64,000 bases of DNA. Source: Nymphaea colorata. Taxonomy: Eukaryota > Streptophyta > Magnoliopsida > Nymphaeales > Nymphaeaceae. The position numbers were made by a program, and so were the translations under genes. Of this stretch, positions 24,550 through 40,440 are shown in pieces. Below the pieces are notes generated by a model that was given only the letters and a program-made list of their open reading frames with translations, ran no database searches and was not told where the DNA came from. Numbering within the stretch: position 1 is the stretch's first letter; each line of letters opens with the position of its first letter. The DNA lies in NCBI RefSeq assembly GCF_008831285.2, contig NC_045151.1, positions 9,724,571 to 9,788,570 on the forward strand, written 5' to 3'.

Positions 24550-24789
24550 GACCTCTCAAGTATTGGTGCAAGAGAAGCAAAGTTGATGTGCTGGTTTCCA
24601 ACTTAGCCACATGGAATGACCACGCTGTTTCTAGTTCTTTAGAGAGTGTTAGCTATTGGGTTGAGGGCTTGCCATTTGTTCACTCATTGAGTGGTTACTG
24701 AAAATTTTATTTGGCAATTAGCCCCACAAGAACACCTGTTAGGTTCTATGAGAGTACATTTGAAGATGTAAATTGCAAAGAGCTACCAG
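24550..24789 (+). pseudogene. beta-galactosidase pseudogene exon 2
   Basis: This is a 240-bp exon reading LKYWCKRSKVDVLVSNLATW, then WVEGLPFVHSLSGY, a TGA at 24699-24701, and KFYLAISPTRTP...FYESTFEDVNCKELP. It matches the GH2 N-terminal region (LRYWYQRNNVDLTVSKSAVW ... VDGLPFVKSLSGYWKF). The donor CCAG|GTTTG is intact. The acceptor is lost and the Trp of SGYWKF is a stop. The copy at 63718-63957 has neither defect. Confidence 0.88.
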
Positions 24790-26806
24790 GTTTGTCTTTT
24801 TCTCTCTTATGCAAATCAGTGGAAGAGTTAGAAAGTTGAGCCACAGGGGCCACTGTCTTGTCATTTAGTAAAATATAAAATGTCATTGCATGTAAGATTT
24901 TCCTGAAATAGAAGATGTGGTTTCTTATTTTGAGGAAAAAAATGCTATTTTTATATATTATGAACAAGGCAGTAATTTTTGTACTATAACATTCAATAGC
25001 AATCTTATTTTGCGCTATTCTATTTTTCTAAAATCCAATTAATTCTAAAACTTCACACCTTGTTCATTACCTTATATTGTTTTCTTTATATTTATAAAGC
25101 TGTTCTAAAAAGTTTGAAAACCTCATTCAGTTTATTTTCCAGAATTTTTTAAAATGTGGTTTTAAATGACAACGTTTATCCTTATGTCTTTCAGAACATG
25201 CAAGAACAAGGTGTTCTTGCTTTCAACATTCTGAAAATGGGAATCAAACACTTTCTACATGCAATGAAGAACCATGGGAGGACTAGACCTGTTAAATTTA
25301 ATGGGGCCCTCTAGAAAGAAGCCAACCGCCATGGCCATGCTTTACAAAGACAACATCATGAGAAAAAATCATAGATTTGGAAGGGAGAAGAAGGGCTTAA
25401 AGCATGTGATGGCACCAAAGGAGCAGGGCAAAGCCAAAAGAAGGAAAAGGTCTAGATTTCAGTCTTCTTCATCGCTGACAAATATTTGTACTTGCTTGTC
25501 ACCCACATCTCCTCTTCCCACCCTGATTTCAGGAAGCTGCACTTAAAGTCTCTTCTTCCAATATAGTAGAGACAGGTTTGATTGTTTTTTCCCTCTTCTT
25601 CTTTAAATTAGAAAAACATGTTGCTTGTCCCAAACAAAAGAAAGAGTTGCTGCCCAATGTGAATATTCCTTTGATTAAATTCAATTTTCCCCAATGGAAG
25701 ATGCTTTCTTTGGTTTTTGTGGCAACTTCAGAGGCATCAAACTGTTGGATGCATGAAGCCCAAACTTCTTTTTTTTCTTCCTTTTGTTTTTTTTTCTTCC
25801 ACTTTAGGTTAAATAACTCTCTATGAATGTCTTGTGAGGAAAGGAACACATGCCTTCATGTTGACTCATCATCCTACAACTTGAAGGTCTTGAAGTACAA
25901 CGGCTCAACACTAATAGAATTCATGCGGTGATGGTAAAATGAAAAAGTGGGGAAGTCGGACTCAGAGGGGTTCGACTTTTTTTTTTCTCTTCTCAATGCG
26001 GTAATCTCATACGCCGTTGGTCTCGGATCGGCCACAATAAATTAAGTAAAAAAAACATTCTTTTATTATCTTGTTGCAACATTTCCTCCTCATTACCAAT
26101 ACAAGATTATTGCAGTGGGCATTTGATAAGAATAATATTTTGTGTATTGTTGGGTGACATTTTCAAAATACACAACGTAAAAGTTAACATAACATAATGT
26201 CAACAATTAGACATTGGACATGATTGCACATTGTGTTTTGAAACAATAATGTAAAGGTTTTGAAATACATTTTACAAGCACACAATGTTCCTCTTATCAA
26301 ACACACTCCTATTCATTTTATTCTCTTAGCTATCTGTTGCCTAATGGGGTCAATATCTGTGAAAACAACAACAGTAACAACCTGATTTGATATCCCAACT
26401 AAACTAAACCAGATTATTTTAGTCTCAACCAGTCTAGGTCCTATGTGTGTGTGTGTGTGCAACCCAATGGTTCAAGCCGGTTGAAGATCATGGCATAATG
26501 TCAAGTAAGTCTTTCATATATATGGGGAAGAAAAGGAAGGCAAGGCATTTTTGTTGGAATAATATATCTGCCCACTGTCTTAATCCTCCCGAAAAATAAA
26601 ACGAGGAACAAAATAAAGAAATAAAGTAAAGAAAAAGAAAAGATCCCTAGGACTAAAGCATCAATAAGTCAAATTTTCTAACTTGGCCACAACAAGGTTC
26701 TATTCCATACAGCTCACACAAATTCGTTTTGGCCTTTTCCCACTTGATCACAGCTACAAATAAGGCCTCCAGAGGAGGAAGAACACCATTAATCTCGACG
26801 TCACCC
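24790..26806. other. non-coding; remainder of beta-galactosidase intron 2 and flank
   Basis: The first part matches the end of the window as far as that runs. Frames at 25274-25546 and 25529-25849 show no motif. A (TG)n run is at about 26445-26459. No further beta-galactosidase exon was recognised. Confidence 0.5.
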
Positions 26807-26887
26807 ATGGAAGAAACCAGGCTGCTCCTCTTCTTCCTGGTCTCTAATTCTGTCCCTCTCCATGGGGCTTCAAGTAAAGCACCAAAG
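26807..26887 (+). CDS. possible first exon with signal peptide
   Basis: ATG opens a 27-codon exon, MEETRLLLFFLVSNSVPLHG then ASSKAPK, that ends at a consensus donor (AAAG|GTAGGT). The N-terminus has a hydrophobic core LLLFFLV and small residues before a plausible cleavage site at HGASS, as expected for a secreted protein. No second exon could be tied to it; the open frame at 27399-27602 is a weak candidate with no motif. The product is unknown, and chance is a real alternative. Confidence 0.3.
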
Positions 26888-28045
26888 GTAGGTATACTTG
26901 ATATGATACTCCAAGATTAGTAGTTAAAATTTGTTGACTTCTTCTTAGTTGTTACTATCTGTTAATAACGAGAATTATATTGATAAAGTTCTTGTAATAA
27001 AAGACCATCGAATTAGATTTCATAGAATTGTTGGGCATAATTGAGCAATTCCAAAACCAAATGAATTTTGAATCCAGTTTTTCCATGAATTTAAGAGTTT
27101 ACCGAGAATTAGATTGTTTTTTTCCAACGTTCTATTTTTCTTTTCCAAAGAAATTGTAGACGTTTTGGTATCCAACCTTTAGCTTATTGGGTGTACCTCC
27201 TAGGTAGGCACATGTTGTATACATGGGAAGTACGTTGAGTAGCAGCAACAAAGTTGAAGGAGAAAATTACGAGGAAGCAAACCACTTGAAGTTATTGTCA
27301 TCCGTTATTCCATGGCAAGAAAGTCGCTTGTAATTGTTTCATTAACTTGAGAAAGGAATCACTTAATCGATGATTGTATTGTACAGTGAGGGCAGTGCGT
27401 GGGTGTCATTAATTCATGTGTATACCTAAGAGGATTTGCTACCATGCTCACAACGAAAGAGGTGGACACATTGTCCAGTAAATTATTTTCCTTGGTCCTC
27501 AGGCAATTTCCGGAATCTGTAACTAAAGATAACCTGACGCACTATTTCATGTTTGGCAGAATATCCCATAATCCTATCGGTTTTCCCTCATCCAGTTCTT
27601 AGACCTCATACGACATGTTCATGAGACTTCTTGCAAGTTGTGTAAAGCTTGCGACGTCACCGGTCAATGGGGACATAATAATCAGAATGATCAATACAGG
27701 TGAATCCTGATCCGGAGAAAATTATTTGTTTCTCTTAACCAGCATGATTTTGAATGTGTCGCTGCTTGTTTCCCATACTCCATTTGAATTCTCCAATCCC
27801 TTTAGAAAATTATTCATTTCGAGAAGGCCCAATCTGTTAAGTATGTTGAGCTATATGTTTGAATGATGGAGAAGAAGGCGTGACTCGGACCTTTTGTCTC
27901 AGACATACTCTTGCCATTCAAACACAGGGGAAGGCGTTTGGACAACCTTCAAAGAACATATGAAATTAAAGTGCACAACCTTTTGTCGCACTTCTGGTGG
28001 TGCCACATAACTTTCACCAGCATTCGACTATGCAATAAATGCTTC
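26888..28045. other. no gene recognised
   Basis: AT-rich sequence without domain-bearing frames. Confidence 0.4.
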
Positions 28046-28049
28046 AAGG

Positions 28050-28117
28050 GGCGTAGTTTAACCAGGTAGCATGGTGGTCTACACTCAAAAGATCTAGGTT
28101 TGAGTCTCATGTTCTAG
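28050..28117 (+). repeat. tRNA-derived SINE head or tRNA relic
   Basis: An A-box-like GGTAGCATGGTGG (about 28066-28078) and a B-box-like GGTTTGAGTCTC (28098-28109) lie at tRNA-like spacing, the two internal pol III promoter elements. The arms do not pair into a complete cloverleaf, so it is not a functional tRNA. A SINE head or a tRNA fragment is most likely. Confidence 0.45.
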
Positions 28118-28118
28118 G

Positions 28119-31100
28119 TGTTACGCCTCTAGGCCACAAATGGTGGCAAGTGCAATGATGCAGACCTTCCTACAGGGAGGCCAAGAACCAAGGCCAGCAC
28201 AGTCAAGCGAGGCCAAGAGAGCCAAGCGCCTTCGGCCAGGTTTGCAGCCAGCATAATGGAAAGCATAGATGGGCTAAAGGAGGCTAACGCAGAACTTGAA
28301 GATGATGCAGCCGGTGGTGTGGGTGGAGCATCATCAGCGGAGTGCAGGCAGTGGGCTGAATACTTCAAGGCCGAGCAGGCACGGGAACTAGACCTAGATC
28401 CGGTTATAGCGAGTTCGCACCCTGAGTCTAGTCCTGACCCGGTCCACGCGTGGCAAGCCTAAGGCTGAACTTAGGTAGTTTAGATGGCTGAACCCACGAG
28501 AGAGAAGCCAAACTCACTGAACTTCCTAGACATCTTGTCTCGATTTCCCTTTCATGCATTTACTTATAGTCGAGTCCTTTATTTCAGCAAGTGTCTCAGT
28601 TCATGTGTTAGAACCGGTTTTATTTCAAGTACTTAAACTCTTTTGTAAGTCTTTTTTCAGTATGCAATCAAGAATTAGAAGTTGAGTTTTTTGTGTGAAT
28701 TGGCTCTTGCCTCTCTCTTCCTCTAATCGTCTTACTGCCGGTGACTGGAATCCCAAGGCTCCAACCCGTGACTCTGGTTGAAGCAAAACAGGTTTGGAGA
28801 CGACCTTTGAGCCCAACGGAAATCCTCTTAGAGCATCTTCATCCTACGCACAAATTCCCCGACGGAATTGCAATCTTCTCACAATGCAACTTCTTCATCC
28901 CCGGAAGAAGTTAGAGGCTGGAAAACTATATCGGGAAGGCTTGACGGAAATCAAATCGTGGCACTCGTCGACCAGTAATCAAGCAATGACTCCGGCTGCA
29001 AGAGATTAAGGGAGGAACCGAATTCATGTCCTGGTTCCTTCCACCTCGAGCAGAGCTTAAGACATGTTAAGATCGGCCCCAGTAAGCTTCTTAATCTCAG
29101 TCAAAATCAAAGAAAGAGACGCCGGAAAGGTAGATCACAGCCTAGTCTATCAAACTGATTGTCAAGGTGAGAATCCGAAGGTTCATCGGAATCCATTGGT
29201 AGAAGGCCAGTCGGATTTCTGTCAATTGGACGGTGAATCAACCTGAGAATTCTGTCCTCGGCAGCAGCAAGTCACTCTGCATCAATTCGAGAATTGCTAT
29301 TTAGAAAGAAGATGGATTTTCCCCAAGAGCTGACCCTTAATCAACCACATCGCTCGCTCGGCTTAGAGGAAACCAAGCAGTGGCTGGGCGGAAGTTGCAA
29401 CATCGCTCTTGTTCACCCCAGCATAATTGCCCAGATCTTAGCAACATGCCCACCAAGTTTCAGGTGAATCTGACCTGCCATCGTGAAGAATTTGCTCCTG
29501 GTCGGAAATCTGTGTGCTACCACCGGAGTAACCAATCGCTGTTACTTTTCTGATCAGTTTTCGGTCCAGCCCGATCATTTTAGTGGATTCCCGATTTGCC
29601 CATGGTCAGTTTGATTCATTACTAGAGTTCAAATTAATTGGCAAGGGTATTCCCGTCAAGAGGGCACTAAATCGAGTTAAGGAGAGTGTGCAGGCTGCAA
29701 CCATTACACGTCGCAGCCTCCTCTTGAGCTCCCCATCCTAAAAGACGAGAGTTACAAATCCCTCCACTGAGTGTCTCTTCAGCCAATAACCTCCACTTGC
29801 ACCATCATCAGCCATCATTGAGGAGTTAAGGTACGTATTCAATTTCCTTAGCTAGGGAGACCCTTCTCAAACCTCTTAGCCTCTTCACCACTCATAACCG
29901 ACCCTTTCCACTTCACGCAAGCCTTAATCAACCACCACCTCATGCTTACTCCTTCTCCTCGTCATTGCTAGCCTTCACCCATCATTAGTGAACCACTCCA
30001 CTCGCATGTCTCTTGACTTAAACCCCTTAGCTTAACTGATCCTAATCATTAGTGCCATCTTCTCTCCTGTAACTCTCCACCCTCTCTCGCACAACCCTTC
30101 ACCTACCTCTAAGTCATAACCGATCTGCTTAGCAATTAACCTCCATCTCACGTCTAGACCAAGCCCACTCCACTACCGAAACACTTCCAACTAGACCTAA
30201 CCTGCTTCACCTAAACCGAGCCTACCTAAACCTATACCAAGCTCACCTCCTTGTTCCGAGCTCGGCTTGTCTCCTTGGAGTCTAACTAGTTAGGTTCCCT
30301 CTCCAAGGATTGGTCGTGTGCATTTCAGTTCACCACCTCCACTTCATCGGACAACCTCTTCTTGCTGCCTCCATTGTTGCACCCTTCCACCCAACATAGT
30401 CATAAGCATCAAGGTGACCTCGGCCAGGAGGGCCGAGCCCCTGCCTCCATCTGGGTGCTCCTCCATCATGTTGCTTTCTCTCTTGGCTGTCCGAGGCCTG
30501 CAGCAACCACACTCCATCCATCAGGTGTAGCAGGCAGCCCCAGTGCCATCCCCTTCCATTGCCTGGACACTCCGTCTCTCTCAGCCAGCTTCCACCAGTC
30601 CACAAGTTGTCCTAGGCCAAGTGGGCCTAGCCTTTGTTCCACCTCCTTGCTGAGATATCCGAGGGTGGCTTTGCCACTGCTTTTCTCTTGGATCTATTGC
30701 TGTTTAAGTCGAACTCTCATCGGCTAGGTAACTTCTCAACATCCTATAGATCGGGGTTATGGGTGTAATTGTTTTCTAAACCAGGCTCTCGCCAATTGCT
30801 ACTGTCAGTAGTCCCTCCAGGGCACCTTGCCAGGGACACAGCCGCGGGTAGGTAGACCACCAAAGGGAAAGGGCATTCTTGGCCATTCTAGGGATTGTAT
30901 GAATTGCTTGTGAATGAATGTTGAGTGAGTTTTGAGAGTTAAATTTGTATTGCTCACGTTCATACAAGCCTTGATCCCCTTAGTGTTGTAGTAGGATTTA
31001 AACCGTGGGTCTGGGAAAACACACTTGTATCTTTTACCCAGGGTACTATTAGGCTGGGGTTGCTGTCCGGTGGAGATATAATTTTTAAATATAATTTGCT

Positions 31101-31193
31101 TAAGTTTGGACTTTAGGCTCCCGCGAGTTGATTCTGGTCTTGGGATCTATTCTCGGGCGTAGAAATCGCTAGCCGGGTCTAGGTTCCCACCAG
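28119..31193 (+). repeat. Ty3/gypsy 5' LTR (left boundary uncertain)
   Basis: The right boundary is fixed by the PBS at 31195. The last 300 bp (GAGAGTTAAATTTGTATTG, GTGTTGTAGTAGG and following text) align loosely with the ends of the LTRs before 51591 and, reversed, at 56008-56280. A TGTTACG at 28119 is a possible left end, but no second LTR is present to confirm it. The U5 part is unusually long; roughly 29650-30650 is strongly pyrimidine-rich on this strand. Confidence 0.55.
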
Positions 31194-31194
31194 T

Positions 31195-31206
31195 TGGTAT
31201 CAGAGC
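31195..31206 (+). other. gypsy primer binding site (initiator tRNA-Met)
   Basis: TGGTATCAGAGC lies two or three bases after the presumed LTR end, complementary to initiator tRNA-Met. Confidence 0.85.
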
Positions 31207-32021
31207 GCACTTGCGGCAGCCAGTGGTAGATTTCAGTTGGGTTTTCAGATTGTAGCAGAGGATTCTTTAGTTTGGCAGCAGGTTATGTCAGATTTAAGTT
31301 GAATTTAGGAAGTATACACTCGGATTTCATAGCAGGTTGTGTTAGAATAGCAGCCGTCTGAAGAAAAGTGAGAACAGTTCAGACCAATGAAACAAGTAAA
31401 TCAGGCAAGTTTCTGGTGATCTGTGACCGGGCTCCCTACCCACCTGTTCGTAAATATTTCAAACACATTCTGTCCAAATTTCGTGAGAAATGGAGTTCGT
31501 TTGGCGCAGCAAAGATCAAATTACATATTCAGCAGCCAGTGTATTATAGTTTCTAAAAGTCCAGAAACTATGCCAGATTCCGGTGGCCAGGGCTGTCACC
31601 TCCATCGTCAGAATTGGTCGAATTTAGGCTTGTTAGAAGAGTCTACTTTTAAGGTATCTCCAGTTAAAATTTCCGATTTTTTGGATTTACTGTTGAAAAG
31701 TTATGATTTTTTGAGTGGACCCCTGTCGCTGGAAGTTTCCTGCACGGCTGAAGAAGGGGCGACGAGCTTAACAACCGAGGTCCAGGCGTGACTTTCTATG
31801 CAGATCGACTTAGATTGGGGAGGAAATAACTGAACTTGGTGCCATTGGATTCCCTAGCATGTCAAATATGTTTCAGCCAAGTTTCATGATTTTTACAGTT
31901 CTGGATGTGAAATTGCTGAATTTACAAGCCGTGCTGGTTTTTTGAAGAATTTTGGGCGACCAGCACAATAACAAGTGGTTTCCTCTTCAGTCTTTAGCGG
32001 TAGCAGCAGTTCCTTGATTGT

Positions 32022-36176
<4,155 letters not shown>

Positions 36177-36746
36177 AGTCTACCCCCCTGGAATGGAGCT
36201 TGTCCCCAAGCTCTCTTTTGACAGTCATCACTGTCTGTTGGAACTGCCTTGATATAGTTCACATCTCCACCCTCACCTACCCAGCTTGGATGAGGACCAT
36301 ATTCCCTCGCCAAGGACCTTAGTAAAGACTTTTGGTATATTGGAAGTCCTTGGTCACCCACCCCTGTGAGCATTCGTCATGAACCCAATTTCCTGACGTC
36401 CTCTATCATGGGCTTGCAAAAGTCGGCCCCCAGTTTTGTCATCAAACTTCTCAACAAGTAACAGTTTTTGGTGCTTGTTGTTAGCTGTAGCACACCATGC
36501 TTCCGCTGCTCTCTTAGCCTTCACCTCGAGCATATAATATGACTGTATAGGGTTTGTCATAACAGTCTTGGACTGTTCTGCAATTTGTTGCATTTGAGCC
36601 TCTTTCAGTTGTCATTCCTTCGTTCCCATGGAAGAACTACTGGTCATCTGGTCTGACCCATCTCCCGGACCTTGTGCTGCTATGGTCTTTGCAGACTTTG
36701 TGTCAACGGCCATTATAACAGTCTTGAACTGCACGTCGAGCTTCCG
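36177..36746 (-). mobile_element. gypsy internal 3' end with polypurine tract and unknown ORF
   Basis: Next to the LTR, the minus strand has AGGGGGGTAGACT, a good polypurine tract. Upstream of it an open frame (36354-36593) reads MQQIAEQSKTVMTNPIQSYY, then KAKRAAEAWCATANNKHQK and KTGGRLLQAHDRGRQEIGF. A second frame (about 36215-36373) contains EYGPHPSWVGEGGDVNYIKA. I do not recognise either; their place suggests the end of pol or an extra 3' ORF. No chromodomain pattern is visible. This part is missing from the 57-59 kb copy. Confidence 0.5.
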
Positions 36747-37614
36747 TTGACTGTTTCACAGATCAATATAAAAAAAAAAAATGGAGTCAGGCTCCAGTGC
36801 CAAATTCTGGACTTGCACAGGTATAGCAATCCCTTGGGCTTCTCCACTCCTTAGCTTGGAATTCCAACTCATGTTCAACGATGAAGGATCCTAGAACTGA
36901 AAAGGTAGGTGAGAAACTCCTAGAATTGGAGTAGGCATCTACCTGATTTGTTGAGAACCAAAATGTATTTGAGAAGGAAGCAGGTGGTGACTTCAAGCTT
37001 CCTGCACATAACAAGATTGACACTGGGAATTCAGAAATTAATGTGCGGACTCCTTTAGGTGCACCGGTTCAAGATAATATAGGAGGCTTGCTGGATATCA
37101 AGCATGTGAAAGGAAGAAAGATCCATGAAACTGAAAGCAAGATGATCATAAGCTCAAGAAATCTCTTGATGGTCAAAAACATGAATCATCTGGTTCATGC
37201 CAAAATGTAACACAACATCCTGTTTCTCTGAAGGACAATGAAGCAAGGGATTCAAGCAAGCCTTCTGGATCTCATGCATGTGAACAGAGGCCTTCTATGT
37301 TGCAACAGGAAAATCCTTCCAGCTTTCATACTGGACTGGATTTTCTAAAGAGGCAAAAAAAATCAGGCCACCATGGCAAGGCATCGCACTGAAGGATGGG
37401 CAAGAAATCAGTATTCTTTCTGGATATTAGCCAAGGATCAGCAGCAATCAGGAGCTTCAGAAAATATCAGGAGAGTATCCACTTCTACGTAGTTTGAGAA
37501 TTGTACCGTAAAGCATATTTGCTTTGCGTGATTGATTCACTCCAAAATTTGCACTTGATTTGTTGATATTATAGTGAATCCAAGTCCTCCATGTGATCCT
37601 TGACCTTCCGTAAG

Positions 37615-37709
37615 CTCAAATTCTATTATCACCCCTTTATCTGAGAAAACATTGAGTGAGTGATGCAGGTCGGATAGGGTGCCTGGTGCTGCCAAAAAAG
37701 TGTGTAGAG
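37615..37709 (+). pseudogene. VAL pseudogene copy 1, B3 exon a
   Basis: Corresponds to [20 protein letters not shown] followed by [11 protein letters not shown] in copy 2 at 59681-59778. Here two bases are missing within the LSAS codons, so the frame shifts. Splice sites (TAAG acceptor, GAG|GTATG donor) are retained. Confidence 0.8.
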
Positions 37710-37904
37710 GTATGTTACTGAAATTTTGATTGTCGTCTTTTTTGAAACTAAGACCATGTTATACTTTTCCGTCCTCTTGTTTTGCCATATACTAGAGCGT
37801 CTAACTTGTTTAGAGCTGCTTTCTTCCTTGGACTTCCTTCAATTAAATTTGGTTTTTGGTACACTCGTATGCTTGATTCTTATGCAATTCTTAATCTTGA
37901 ACAG

Positions 37905-38031
37905 ACATGCTTCCCAGCAATTTCTCATCCTGAAAGACTGCCTCTTAGGATTCAGGATGCAAATGGAAAGGATTGGGTGTTTCAATTTCGATTTTGGCCA
38001 AATAATAACAGTAGGATGTATGTGTTGGAAG
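37905..38031 (+). pseudogene. VAL pseudogene copy 1, B3 exon b
   Basis: After acceptor GAACAG the translation contains [20 protein letters not shown] and [20 protein letters not shown], almost identical to the B3 core of VAL1/VAL2 ([32 protein letters not shown]). The DNA-contact segment is conserved. Just after VLEGVT the frame diverges by one base from the family sequence, a change shared with copy 2. Confidence 0.88.
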
Positions 38032-38077
38032 GTGTAACATCATCATTCAGTCAAAGCAACAGCAAGCTGGTGACCTA

Positions 38078-40440
38078 GGTGATGTTTGCAGCCTGGTCAT
38101 TTTTTCTTGCTTGTGCATGCAATGCTTGGCACGCAAATAACTAAGAATCCTCTCAATCATCCTTGCGCATCTCACTAAATTTACACTTTCTGAAGTTGAG
38201 TTACCTTTTTTTGCATATAAATCAGCAAATGATTGTGATTTCTGTTAAATTCATCCAAACTTCACGGATTGACAAAGCTTTCTACCAGACATAGCACTAT
38301 TGTTTTTGAGTAGTATCCCATTTAATATAAGGCAACTGGTGTTATGTTATTAGAGGTCATACTAGAATATAGTATTATGATCAGAATAGGTTCATAGCCC
38401 TATAACCACGTTATTTGGTCATAACTGTATAGGAGTTATGACCATATACATAGTTATATATGGTGGGCTGTATAAGTAAATGTACCCTATTTAGTACATA
38501 TTTAGTTGATTTTGATTCTTAGTTTAGTTAAGTTTGGTTTCTAGCTAGACATATGTTGGATAAGTTGGGATGATGTGGATGAGCAATAAGGAAACTAAGA
38601 GAGAACATGGGTAAGCATGTGATTTTATTTGGTTTCCCTTATGGACCCAAAATCGAAGGGCATCACACTTAATCCCCTCTTCACTCATGGGTCCTATTTC
38701 TCATCGCTGTTTAGGTAGTAGTTTTTTTGAAATGTGATTCTAGATTTTATTTGATTTGATTTTTTTCATTTACACAAACTTATACTAGCTAACTATTTCT
38801 TGTAGTCATGCTACGTTTAGTTGTTTTAAAATGTTGGATATGCTTGAGAAGGCCCTATGGTGTTTCCGGCACATACCATCTAACCATTCATCTTAACAAT
38901 CTGACCATTCATCTTAACAACCCCCCATCTCCAGCATGCGGTAGATTTCCTTCCATTTATCCATCCTTCATGTTTGCTCTTCTTAGCTGGCATAAAGAAT
39001 TTTCAAGTGTCAAAAGTGAGAGTAAGAGAAGGTCAGGTCTTATTGGTGACTGTCAAACAGGTTTAGAGTCTTTAGACTTTGAGACCTAGGTTCAGTATGT
39101 ATCTTCTTTTATGTTCCACGTGATTCCAGCCTATGGCCATGCTCAGTTTAGAGTTAGTTTCATGTATTTCGTCAGTTTACTAGAGTCCTCATCATGTGAG
39201 ACTTTTGTTGAAGGTCAATTGTTTGGACTTTCTTCTTGTGGTGCTTGACTGGCCTTCTTTAGGTGCATATTTTATTTGTAGTCTAATCCAGTGGGGACAT
39301 GGGTAGTTTTCTGATTTCATGCTTGTTTGAATCTTAGTTAAAGTGGTTGGTGTCTCATTGTTAAGTGTCATGTTTTCTTCCTTGAGCTTGTGATTTTGAA
39401 TATGTATGTTAGTTGCGCATGGCATGGTTACACCGATTTATATTTTAGAATGTATATGAATATTGAAGCTGTTATGCCTTGGTATTTACTTTGTGTGTTT
39501 GTTTCTCTTCATTAGTCAAGCCTTTCTGAATGGGTCGAACCTAGTTAGTTAGCTGAATTATTTTGCAAACATATATTAGTCATCGATTTGATTTTTCATT
39601 ATTTGTCTTTGGTCGTTGACATTCCTTATATCATAGGCATTCAGTATTTTTGAAGGTCCTCTGTTTCCGTTGAGTCAATACAACATTTAGTTTTGGTATC
39701 AACTCTTTACAAAGACAGGTCTAACCATGATTTGGCAAAGCTGTAAAAACTACAAAAATCATTCTCTGTTTCAGAGTGAGAGGACTTATAATGTGCTGAT
39801 CTGGGATAAAGTTCAATTTGGGTTTGATTGTTGGTTTGAAGTTTCTTGTGTGAAAATCAGCCGACAAAATTTCAAATTTTTTTTCAACTTTGAGTATTTT
39901 GATATATTGTTGTTAAACTTTTCGCTGTTTCTATTTCTCACAAACAAAAAATTTGAAAACTGAGCTCTATTTCTTGTTTTTTGAATTCTATGTAGGAAAC
40001 AGATTTTTCAATTTTACTTTTTACAAATTTTTTAGTGAAATTTTCTAGTTATTATTATTATTATTTATTTAAGGCTCTGTATCCATATCAAAGCCAATAC
40101 TCCAACCTACACAGTTTTAGACCTTTTGTTTAGTGGGGGGAATTGTGATTTTGCATATATTTGTGTGTTATTGCTAGAAAAATTATCTAGTAAGGTTTTT
40201 GATTGCCTTATTTTGTTGGAACCCTTCCTCACTTGGGTCTCCTCTAGAGTTAGAGCACAAGCCTGTTCATGTCTATGAGAAGCAGTTGGCTGCCGAACCA
40301 CTAGGTCCTTGCTTTAGGATCTCATGGCGTCACTCTTCCCTGGAGTCCTTGGTGAGTCCGAGGGTAGGGATGTGGTGTGACCTCTAGGGTGAGAATAAGG
40401 AGGGAGGCATAACGTGCATGGGTGCATTATTTTATACTTC
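38078..40440. other. non-coding part of duplicated block B
   Basis: No exon is recognised. It aligns with 60151-62575 apart from small indels; about 118 bp present at about 61065-61180 are missing here near 39030. A 21-bp tandem duplication is seen at about 38879-38925. The content resembles long-intron DNA downstream of the VAL B3 exons. Confidence 0.7.

Larger units (their letters stand above)
18701..24789 (+). pseudogene. GH2 beta-galactosidase pseudogene, exons 1-2, copia in intron 1
   Basis: Exon 1 (ending 18854) and exon 2 (24550-24789) match the N-terminus of the plant glycoside hydrolase family 2 beta-galactosidase, represented in Arabidopsis by At3g54440. Four independent lesions are visible: a frameshift near the end of exon 1, a complete Ty1-copia element inside intron 1, loss of the intron 1 acceptor (CTG where the second copy at 63715-63717 has TAG), and a TGA at 24699-24701 in place of a Trp codon. 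Later exons were not found between 24.8 and 26.8 kb. The GH2 catalytic domain lies far downstream of these exons in a full gene and is absent here. Confidence 0.82.
36747..38077 (+). pseudogene. VAL/HSI2-type B3 transcription factor pseudogene, copy 1
   Basis: Three exon segments of a VAL (VIVIPAROUS1/ABI3-LIKE) B3 repressor are found in order. At about 36965-37480 there is linker coding sequence ending in PRISSNQELQKISGE, which matches the residues before the B3 domain (RYWPRITDQELQQISG). At 37615-37709 is the B3 start, and at 37905-38031 the B3 core. VAL proteins bind RY elements and recruit Polycomb to silence seed genes. A 2-bp deletion in the first B3 exon (about 37659), stops in the linker and a frameshift after VLEGVT destroy the reading frame. 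The N-terminal zinc finger, CW and EAR domains were not found. Confidence 0.8.

Noticed and set aside
25274-25849. Lys/Arg-rich plus-strand frame and Lys-rich minus-strand frame downstream of the beta-galactosidase exon
   Set aside because: Low-complexity composition; does not match the next GH2 exon.
28050-28117. Functional tRNA gene
   Set aside because: A and B boxes are present, but the stems do not pair into a cloverleaf.
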